Source: Proteobacteria bacterium UBA6503 (GTDB taxonomy: Bacteria; Pseudomonadota; Alphaproteobacteria; UBA1280; UBA6503). From it: DNA of 18,674 nt. Each line of letters starts with the position of its first letter. Within the stretch, counting starts at the first letter, position 1. The notes beneath the pieces were generated by a model. It saw only the letters and a list, made by a program, of their open reading frames with translations. It ran no database searches and was not told the origin of the DNA. The stretch spans positions 1-18,674 of the forward strand of contig DJLZ01000002.1 of NCBI GenBank assembly GCA_002436405.1, in the 5' to 3' direction. The translations under genes and the position numbers were made by a program. This document shows positions 1 through 5,180 of this stretch, piece after piece.

Positions 1-1
1 C

Positions 2-556
2 GCAGGAGAACAAGACCATAAGACCCTTTCCCGCAACGCCCAATTCTTCCATCAAGACAAAGAGTTTGTGAAGTTCATTAAGGTGTTCATCTACCTAAAT
101 GACGTCACCACCGAGAATGGTCCGCATTGCTACATTGAGGGCAGTCATATAGATGAACTCAACCAGCATGGCATTCCATACTCAACTCGCCTGCCTGACG
201 AACAGGTGCTAGGCATCTACGGGGCCGATAAGCTAAGAATAATAGAAGGCAAAGCCGGCACTATCATCTTCGGCGATACTGTCGCCGCCCATAAAGGCTT
301 ACCTCTCAAAAAAGGCAGTCGCCTGATGCTGCAGCTAGAGTATGCGGCATCACTATATATGTCGCCAGTCTGCCCCTTTGGTGACTTAAGCGCAGAGGCT
401 AAAGAAGCGATTCACCCTGATGTGCTGAAGCAGGTGAGGTTGTTTGCTAATTATGGTGATGTGGCTAGGATTAGATATCAGAGCCTTTCGGCAAAAAACC
501 TCAAGCCAAATATGCCTTTAGCTACCTCATTATTTCACGTATTATGTAAGCGTTGA
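2..556 (+). CDS. PhyH-family (phytanoyl-CoA dioxygenase-like) oxygenase, 5'-truncated by the window edge
   Basis: The reading frame is open from base 2, so the true start lies outside the window; the GTG at 68 is internal to the conserved fold. What is seen is the C-terminal part of a double-stranded beta-helix Fe(II)/2-oxoglutarate dioxygenase. An HxD pair (His codon 50-52, Asp codon 56-58) is followed by FIYLNDVTTENGPHCYIEGS, a distal His in GDTVAAHKG (codon 290-292) and an Arg in KKGSRLMLQLEY (codon 320-322). These match the 2-His-1-carboxylate iron site and the 2-oxoglutarate-binding Arg of the family. Members hydroxylate varied substrates, and this one cannot be assigned. The C-terminal 60 residues show no known motif. 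It is separated from the next gene by 55 bases. Whether it belongs to the mobile region or to its flank is unclear. Confidence 0.75.
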   Translation, partial: AGEQDHKTLSRNAQFFHQDKEFVKFIKVFIYLNDVTTENGPHCYIEGSHIDELNQHGIPYSTRLPDEQVLGIYGADKLRIIEGKAGTIIFGDTVAAHKGLPLKKGSRLMLQLEYAASLYMSPVCPFGDLSAEAKEAIHPDVLKQVRLFANYGDVARIRYQSLSAKNLKPNMPLATSLFHVLCKR

Positions 557-576
557 AATAATAATATAGATTGCAA

Positions 577-608
577 ACCTGCTGTTTGAGGCAGGTCTGT
601 GCAGCAGG
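577..608 (+). promoter_or_regulatory. Two mutually exclusive hairpins before the phosphoribosyltransferase gene
   Basis: ACCTGC (577-582) pairs with GCAGGT (591-596). Alternatively CCTGCTG (578-584) pairs with CAGCAGG (602-608). The second pairing would occupy the only Shine-Dalgarno-like bases (CAGG, 605-608) in front of the ATG at 612. No T-run follows, so it is not an intrinsic terminator. A role in translation control is inference. Confidence 0.35.
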
Positions 609-611
609 CTG

Positions 612-1502
612 ATGAAGACATTAAAACAAGATATCCTTAAAATATTTAAGAGAGTTAAGCTTCCTGTAAGTGCTTTTGAGTACGAAGACTTTCAGAGACT
701 TAAGGTAAAGCGGTATGACCCAAAAACTTACCCTCAACATAACTTGCATATTGAGGATGAATATGCAGTTGCAGGGTTTCCTCCAGGGCATAAAGCCTCT
801 CGCCTTTTTGCTGAGAAAACTGGTCTTAATCCGCAAATGTCGTCAAATGGTAAAAGGCTTATTATAAGAGTTTCCTTAAATAGCCGAGAGCACGATGAAA
901 TGCTTCGGTGGTTTAAAATCGTCGAAGGACGTATTCTTCTGAATGATTTGCTTTCATTCTCTGCTGCATTGGCTATGAATTATGAATTTATTAATGATCG
1001 AAAAGTCATAACCTCAATTGGTGCTCTGGAAAAAAAAGCAAAGGATGATAATTGCTCAGAATCTACTTCTGCCATAGCCGAGGAGTTGTGCGAGTTTATT
1101 CAGAATATGCCCTATTATACTGATGCAGACTTGTTGTGCCCAGTTCCGAGAAGCACAATTAGTTCAGAAGCGTCTCTCCCAGAGAGATTATGCGATCTTG
1201 TATCTACTTCTACAGGAATATTGAACTTAAATGGAAAGGTTCGATGGGTTAAGAAAGACTGCCACTTGCAAGATGTTGCTTTAAATCAGAGATGGAAGTC
1301 GCTGGAGCTATCTGGTTTTGAAATAGATGATAGTAAGACTGTAGATGGCAAAGTAATTATACTTATTGATGACCTTTATCAGTCTGGCAATACCATGCAT
1401 TTTCTAGCTAAGCAATTGATTGACTGCGGGGCCAGAGCTGTGCTGGGCTTAGCAGTGGTTAAGGCTGTAAGTGATGGCGACAATATTCTGAAAGGTAAGT
1501 AA
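612..1502 (+). CDS. ComF-like phosphoribosyltransferase-domain protein
   Basis: 296 residues. The C-terminal half carries a type I phosphoribosyltransferase signature: VIILIDDLYQSGNT at residues 248-261 is the PRPP-binding loop with its paired acidic residues. Upstream, DLLCPVPRS (174-181) and the stretch around KDCHLQDVALNQRW (215-228) resemble the order seen in ComF/ComFC proteins. The N-terminal 110 residues match nothing I recognise, and the Cys4 zinc finger of ComFC is absent. The stop codon is one base from the ATG of the SLOG gene, so the two are almost certainly co-translated. The DNA is A+T-richer than the respiration genes, consistent with acquisition. The start is the first ATG in frame, with a weak CAGG. 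The substrate is unknown: it may bind PRPP or a nucleotide without being an active transferase. A pyrimidine-salvage role is less likely given the partner. Confidence 0.75.
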   Translation: MKTLKQDILKIFKRVKLPVSAFEYEDFQRLKVKRYDPKTYPQHNLHIEDEYAVAGFPPGHKASRLFAEKTGLNPQMSSNGKRLIIRVSLNSREHDEMLRWFKIVEGRILLNDLLSFSAALAMNYEFINDRKVITSIGALEKKAKDDNCSESTSAIAEELCEFIQNMPYYTDADLLCPVPRSTISSEASLPERLCDLVSTSTGILNLNGKVRWVKKDCHLQDVALNQRWKSLELSGFEIDDSKTVDGKVIILIDDLYQSGNTMHFLAKQLIDCGARAVLGLAVVKAVSDGDNILKGK

Positions 1503-1503
1503 G

Positions 1504-2208
1504 ATGACTGAGGCTTATACTCTATCCCAAGGAGATAAAAACTTTCCAGAAAGGTTAAGTTTATTTTTGGGCAATAAGTGCCCACGTAAAATTTCTTTTA
1601 GGGGTAACCTCAACCTTTTAGACCGTGCAGGTCTTGGTTTCTGTGGTTCTAGAAAAGCTACAGAGCTAGGTTTAGAAATGGCCACAGATTTTGCCAATTT
1701 TGCGGTTGAGAATGATATAACTGTCATTTCTGGGAACGCAAGTGGTGTTGATTTTGCCACTCACCATGCGGCCTTAGCTTCAGGAGGTTCCACTATTATG
1801 GTTTTACCAGAGGGAATGAACCATTTTACGATTAAAAAGGGGCTAAAAGAAGTTTGGGACTGGGAACGCGTACTTGTGATCAGCCAATTTAATGACAATG
1901 CTCCATGGCGTGCTTATCAGGCCATGGAGCGCAATAAGCTTATAATTACTTTGAGTAGCACAGTCATCGTAATTGAGGCTGGTGAAAAAGGTGGTACCTT
2001 TAATGCTGGGGTCGAGACTCTAAAATTTGGTATTCCACTATTTGTCTCTGGCGATTTAACAATAGGAAATCAGTTCCTTCTAGAAAGTGGAGGGCTCAAA
2101 GTAGCAACGCGTTCAAGTAGCCCTAAGGTAGATATGTCAGTCATTTTGGAGGCTATAAGGTCAGATAAGGGGCTAAGCATGCTGGCAGTTCAAGAAAGCT
2201 TATTTTAA
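1504..2208 (+). CDS. Stand-alone DprA/Smf-like SLOG (Rossmann) protein
   Basis: 234 residues. DprA-type motifs are in order: FCGSR (46-50), SGNASGVDFATH (76-87, compare the canonical SGlAxGiDxxAH), GSTIMVLPEGMNHF (95-108), a RNKLI motif (143-147, compare RNRiI) and IEAGEKGGTFNAG (157-169, compare the E-x-x-SGsLiTA segment). The protein is a bare Rossmann core. It lacks the N-terminal SAM domain and C-terminal winged helix common in competence DprA. True DprA loads RecA on incoming single-stranded DNA; related SLOG proteins bind or process nucleotides in conflict systems. The pairing with a ComF-like protein copies two competence functions in one mini-operon. The absence of other competence genes and the recombinase next door favour an accessory module over housekeeping DprA. 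A chromosomal dprA elsewhere would support this. Confidence 0.8.
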   Translation: MTEAYTLSQGDKNFPERLSLFLGNKCPRKISFRGNLNLLDRAGLGFCGSRKATELGLEMATDFANFAVENDITVISGNASGVDFATHHAALASGGSTIMVLPEGMNHFTIKKGLKEVWDWERVLVISQFNDNAPWRAYQAMERNKLIITLSSTVIVIEAGEKGGTFNAGVETLKFGIPLFVSGDLTIGNQFLLESGGLKVATRSSSPKVDMSVILEAIRSDKGLSMLAVQESLF

Positions 2209-2236
2209 TACTCGACTTCCTCTTAAAACCAAGCGT

Positions 2237-2260
2237 TACTTACCTTAATGGAGGTAAGTA
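2237..2260 (+). promoter_or_regulatory. Perfect inverted repeat covering the recombinase ribosome binding site
   Basis: TACTTACCT (2237-2245) and AGGTAAGTA (2252-2260) form perfect 9-bp arms around a 6-base spacer. The Shine-Dalgarno GGAGG (2250-2254), nine bases before the ATG at 2264, lies in the loop edge and right arm. The repeat could be an RNA hairpin that lowers translation, or an operator for the recombinase or another dimeric protein. Confidence 0.6.
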
Positions 2261-2263
2261 TAT

Positions 2264-3838
2264 ATGCCGTATGAAAAAACCAAAACCATAAACTGCGCTA
2301 TTTACACCCGCAAGTCGACTGACGAGGGGTTGGAGGTGGACTTTAACACCCTTGATGCCCAACGGGAGGCTTGCGAAGCGTACATCGCCAGCCAGCGGGG
2401 TGAGGGGTGGCGTGTGTTGAAGCAAAGGTATGATGATGGCGGTTTTTCGGGTGGCAGTATGGAGCGGCCCGCTCTTAAACGCCTGATGCAGGATATTAAA
2501 GCCGGCCATGTGGATATTGTGGTCGTGTATAAGATTGACCGCCTCACACGCTCGCTGATGGACTTTGCCAAGCTGGTGGATGTGTTTGATGCCCACAACG
2601 TGACCTTTGTCAGCGTGACCCAATCCTTTAACACCACGACGTCTATGGGGCGGCTGACGCTGAATGTGCTGCTGTCATTCGCACAGTTTGAACGTGAAGT
2701 CTCGGCCGAGCGGATTCGTGATAAAATTGCCGCCAGTAAAAAGAAAGGCATGTGGATGGGTGGGGTGCCACCACTGGGCTATAAGGTTGAAAAGCGGCAA
2801 CTGCTTCTAGACCCGCCCAATATGCCGCTGGCGCAACGTATCTTTAAAGACTACCTAAAACTGGGGAGTGTGGTGGACTTGAAAGAGGGACTGGATAATG
2901 AGGGCATCACGTCACCCGTACGGCTAACTGCCAAGGGTAATGCCAGAGGTGGTCGGCCATTCTCCCGCGGGGCACTGCATCACATGCTTCGCAACCCTAT
3001 ATATAACGGGAAGATTCGCCATAAAGACGAGACCTATGACGGGCAGCATACGGCCTTGATTGAAGATGACCTCTGGCAGGCAGTACAGGACAAGTTAGAT
3101 ACTCAAGCGGCGTTCCGCCAAGGAGAAGTTAAGAAAGTCAAAAGCAAGGCTCTGTTGAAGGGACTTATTTATATGCCGGAGGGGATTCTCTACACGCCGA
3201 CCCGTACCAAGAAGGGTAAGACCTCGTACCGATACTACACCAGCCAAGAGCTGCTGAATAAGCGTGACCACCCAAGTGCAGCCCTAGGTCGCTTGCCAGC
3301 CCATGAGGTGGAGCAGCATTTGCTAAAAGGCCTGCGGAAGGAACTGACCAAAGACGAAGCCCTTTACAGTTGGTTGGGGCTTGACCCGATGATGGATAGA
3401 GACATGGCCCAGCACATCCGCAAGCATATTGAGGTGCTGGGTGAGGGGTTAGTGAAGTGTTTAAAGCGGGTTGAAGTACACTCGAAGAAACTAGTGGCAA
3501 CGGTTTCAATAGCAAGCTACGCTCAATTGATAGCGCAAAGGCTTGATGTAAATGTTGAAGCAATGGTTGATGAAGCACAAGTGGATATCAGCTACTATGT
3601 GCGTCGCGCCTATAAGGGCACGGTGATAATAAAGCCTACTAGCAAAACAGCGCAGACGTTGGATAGCCTACCGCAGGTGCAACTGCAAAATCTGGTGCGG
3701 GGGATTGTCTGGCGAGATGAACACTTTGCCGGCATGACTATCAAAGCAATTGCCGAACGAGAAGGCCTCTCAGAAGCAGGTATTCGCAAAATCATTATGG
3801 GCAGCTTTGACCAACTCGCTAGTTTATATTCCCAGTAA
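2264..3838 (+). CDS. Large serine recombinase (resolvase/integrase family)
   Basis: 524 residues. The N-terminal resolvase catalytic domain covers about 10-160. AIYTRKST holds the nucleophile Ser18 with Arg16, and YKIDRLTRS (89-97) and LLSFAQFEREVSAERI (136-151) supply the conserved Arg-rich motifs. A recombinase (DNA-binding) domain follows at about 170-285, including GGRPFSRGALHHMLRNPIYN. In most relatives the next segment is a zinc ribbon; here the equivalent LLKGLIYMPEGILYTP region and RYYTSQ lack the usual cysteines. The C-terminal 150 residues end in a small helix-turn-helix-like stretch (IKAIAEREGLSEAGIRKII). Such enzymes integrate or excise mobile elements. The start ATG has GGAGG nine bases upstream. 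The gene sits 55 bases after the SLOG gene and just before the AATTCCCTGTTA repeats, so it is probably at the end of the element. Confidence 0.92.
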   Translation: MPYEKTKTINCAIYTRKSTDEGLEVDFNTLDAQREACEAYIASQRGEGWRVLKQRYDDGGFSGGSMERPALKRLMQDIKAGHVDIVVVYKIDRLTRSLMDFAKLVDVFDAHNVTFVSVTQSFNTTTSMGRLTLNVLLSFAQFEREVSAERIRDKIAASKKKGMWMGGVPPLGYKVEKRQLLLDPPNMPLAQRIFKDYLKLGSVVDLKEGLDNEGITSPVRLTAKGNARGGRPFSRGALHHMLRNPIYNGKIRHKDETYDGQHTALIEDDLWQAVQDKLDTQAAFRQGEVKKVKSKALLKGLIYMPEGILYTPTRTKKGKTSYRYYTSQELLNKRDHPSAALGRLPAHEVEQHLLKGLRKELTKDEALYSWLGLDPMMDRDMAQHIRKHIEVLGEGLVKCLKRVEVHSKKLVATVSIASYAQLIAQRLDVNVEAMVDEAQVDISYYVRRAYKGTVIIKPTSKTAQTLDSLPQVQLQNLVRGIVWRDEHFAGMTIKAIAEREGLSEAGIRKIIMGSFDQLASLYSQ

Positions 3839-3956
3839 ATTCCCTGTTATTTAGAAGCTTATAAAAGTCTCAATCAAGCTGGGGCTTTGTTTTCGTGTGT
3901 GTGGTGGGGTTGGTTTTTGAAAAAATCCCTGTTAATTCCCTGTTAAGCAGGGAATT
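3838..3956. repeat. Iterated AATTCCCTGTTA repeats with a terminal inverted repeat
   Basis: AATTCCCTGTTA occurs at 3838-3849 and 3934-3945, and a near copy AAATCCCTGTTA at 3923-3934 abuts the latter. The last copy forms AATTCCCTG (3934-3942) / CAGGGAATT (3948-3956), perfect 9-bp arms around TTAAG. The repeats begin at the recombinase stop codon. They could be recombinase accessory sites or part of an attachment site; no second end is visible in the window. Confidence 0.6.
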
Positions 3957-3964
3957 GAGTAGAC

Positions 3965-4042
3965 CAAACGCACTCGCCATTTTGGCGATTTGAGACTTTT
4001 GCCCAATATCGCTGAAATACGGAAAGTCTCAGCGTGCGTTTG
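3965..4042. repeat. Nested inverted-repeat element, copy A
   Basis: The outer arms CAAACGCAC (3965-3973) and GTGCGTTTG (4034-4042) are perfect. Inside lie a hairpin TCGCC/GGCGA (3974-3978 / 3984-3988, loop ATTTT) and a second perfect 9-bp pair TGAGACTTT (3991-3999) / AAAGTCTCA (4023-4031). Folded, it would be cloverleaf-like. A diverged copy in the same order lies at 18492-18569, so this is a dispersed intergenic repeat family. Confidence 0.65.
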
Positions 4043-4054
4043 ATTTAAGGTAAC

Positions 4055-4081
4055 AAAAAACCCCGCTGTGGGCGGGGTTTT
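4055..4081. terminator. Intrinsic terminator-like hairpin
   Basis: CCCCGC (4061-4066) / GCGGGG (4072-4077) with loop TGTGG is flanked by six A on the left and four T on the right. It could terminate recombinase transcripts on the plus strand, although it lies over 200 bases after that stop codon. It may also be part of the composite repeat. Confidence 0.6.
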
Positions 4082-4087
4082 GGTGGG

Positions 4088-4110
4088 GTATTCCCGTTTG
4101 GTGGGAATAC
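4088..4110. repeat. Short perfect inverted repeat
   Basis: GTATTCCC (4088-4095) and GGGAATAC (4103-4110) are perfect 8-bp arms with a 7-base loop, directly after the terminator hairpin. There is no T-run and the function is unknown. Confidence 0.5.
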
Positions 4111-4116
4111 GCACAA

Positions 4117-4158
4117 ATTAGTGGTGGTGGTATCAGACTAAACGAAATAGTCTCAATT
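4117..4158. repeat. GTGGTGG/CAGACTAAAC intergenic motif, copy A
   Basis: ATTAGTGGTGGTGG begins at 4117, followed by TCAGACTAAAC and TCTCAATT (ending 4158). The same words recur in the same order after hairpins at 18312-18352 (diverged in the middle) and at 18645-18674 (cut by the window end). GACTA/TAGTC within it is a small inverted repeat. I do not recognise the family. Confidence 0.5.
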
Positions 4159-4189
4159 AAAAAAAGCAGCCTTTAAAGGCTGCTTTTTT
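4159..4189. terminator. Bidirectional intrinsic terminator after ompW
   Basis: GCAGCC (4166-4171) and GGCTGC (4178-4183) with loop TTTAAA are flanked by seven A on the left and six T on the right. On the minus strand it lies about 20 bases after the ompW stop and ends the ccoS-ompW side. It also works for plus-strand transcription from the recombinase side. Confidence 0.85.
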
Positions 4190-4207
4190 ACGCAAATTAT
4201 CAAATCA

Positions 4208-4846
4208 CTAGAAGCGATATGACACGCCCACACCTGCAATAACAGGGTCAAGCTTCACGTTGTTGGCGTTCACAGCGCCGTTGTTTACGTGAACGTCAAC
4301 ATCAAGGTTGATGTATTTTACGTCGGCGTTCATGCCCCAGTGGTCGTTAAACCAATAGTCGGCACCTGCTTGGAGTACCCAGCCAAAGCCGCCATCAACA
4401 TCAAGCTTGCTTGCACCTTCGTCAGCATCTTCGCCATAGAACATTGAGTAGTTAATACCTGCACCAACGTAAGGGCTAAACTTCTGATCAGGTGTGAAGT
4501 GGTATTGCAGGGTCAAGCTTGGAGGCAAAATCCATGCGTTACCAAGGTCGGTACCACCTGCAGTAATATCGTGGTTAGAGGTTGCGGCAATCAGCTCTAG
4601 CGCAAAGTTTTTGTTCAGGCGGTAGGTCAAGTCAACCTCAGGTACGATAGAGTCTTTTACATCTGTTGATGAGGCACCTGTTGTACCGTCACCGCGGGCG
4701 ATAACATCAATCGCACGTACACGAACCTGAAAACGCTCTTTTGCAAAAATGCCCAGAGTATCAGTATCTTGTGCATGGGCTGCTACCGGTAGGAATGACC
4801 CACTTAGGAGCAGGGTTAGAACTGTTGGTTTAATAAATTGCTTCAT
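4208..4846 (-). CDS. ompW: OmpW-family outer membrane beta-barrel protein
   Basis: 212 residues. A signal peptide covers 1-25 (TVLTLLLSGSFLPVAAHA, likely cleavage after AHA). The mature part alternates polar and apolar residues, contains the OmpW-like YRLNKNFALELIAATS and LTLQYHFTPDQKFSPYVGAGINY segments, and ends in a C-terminal Phe as expected for BAM-inserted barrels. OmpW proteins form small 8-stranded barrels with a hydrophobic channel; in enterobacteria ompW responds to oxygen through FNR. Here a TTGAT-N4-GTCAA operator and a matching -10 lie upstream, with GAGGG ten bases before the ATG. It is the last gene on the minus strand, 107 bases beyond ccoS, without a clear terminator between them, so read-through from the cbb3 operon is possible. 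Confidence 0.9.
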   Translation of the reverse strand: MKQFIKPTVLTLLLSGSFLPVAAHAQDTDTLGIFAKERFQVRVRAIDVIARGDGTTGASSTDVKDSIVPEVDLTYRLNKNFALELIAATSNHDITAGGTDLGNAWILPPSLTLQYHFTPDQKFSPYVGAGINYSMFYGEDADEGASKLDVDGGFGWVLQAGADYWFNDHWGMNADVKYINLDVDVHVNNGAVNANNVKLDPVIAGVGVSYRF

Positions 4847-4880
4847 GTGAGTATTCCCTCAAGCTTTTGTATTTTGGTTA

Positions 4881-4929
4881 TACATACACCATATGCCTAA
4901 GGCACATATGGCGACTTGATAGTTGTCAA
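4881..4929 (-). promoter_or_regulatory. Predicted FNR-type class II promoter of ompW
   Basis: TTGATAGTTGTCAA (4916-4929) is an FNR/DNR-type dyad centred at 4922.5. Class II spacing predicts transcription from 4881 and a -10 at 4888-4893, which reads TATGGT on the minus strand (four of six to TATAAT). This leaves a 34-base leader with a good ribosome site. A further imperfect palindrome, CCATATG (4889-4895) / CATATGG (4905-4911), covers the -10 and could hold another regulator. Confidence 0.7.
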
Positions 4930-4953
4930 TTTTACGGCAGAAAATTTACTTTT

Positions 4954-5160
4954 TTAGCGTTTTTTGCCAAGGTTTTGGTGGGGGTTTAGGCTGTGACTTT
5001 TACCTTGAGGTTTTGGGGCTTCATCGTCATCAATCAACACCCGTTGGGCGGCGCCATCAAGGTCGTCGTATTGGCCTGATTTAATCGTCCAGACAAAGGC
5101 TAATAAACCTGCAAACCCAAGGATAAGCGCTAACGGAATTAGATATGCCAATACACCCAT
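4954..5160 (-). CDS. ccoS: cbb3 oxidase maturation protein CcoS
   Basis: 68 residues. One N-terminal membrane helix (AYLIPLALILGFAGLLAFVWTI) is followed by KSGQYDDLDGAAQRVLIDDD, the hallmark of CcoS/FixS, where a short Asp-rich segment follows the helix. CcoS is needed for incorporation of heme and copper into the oxidase in other bacteria. The tail is basic and poorly conserved. It starts 20 bases after the ccoI stop with AAGGGG upstream and ends the ccoGHIS half of the operon. Confidence 0.93.
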   Translation of the reverse strand: MGVLAYLIPLALILGFAGLLAFVWTIKSGQYDDLDGAAQRVLIDDDEAPKPQGKSHSLNPHQNLGKKR

Positions 5161-5180
5161 GTTTACCCCTTATGCATTGT

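Noticed and set aside
577..596. Terminator after the PhyH-family gene
   Set aside because: The hairpin has short arms and no T-run on either strand.
3165..3578. Long antisense frame inside the recombinase gene
   Set aside because: It is composed of Pro/Leu/Ser-rich sequence typical of a shadow frame, without a ribosome site or domain.
3839..4207. tRNA gene or CRISPR array in the gap after the recombinase
   Set aside because: No tRNA acceptor/anticodon pattern and no regularly spaced repeat-spacer units were found; the repeats are irregular and palindromic.
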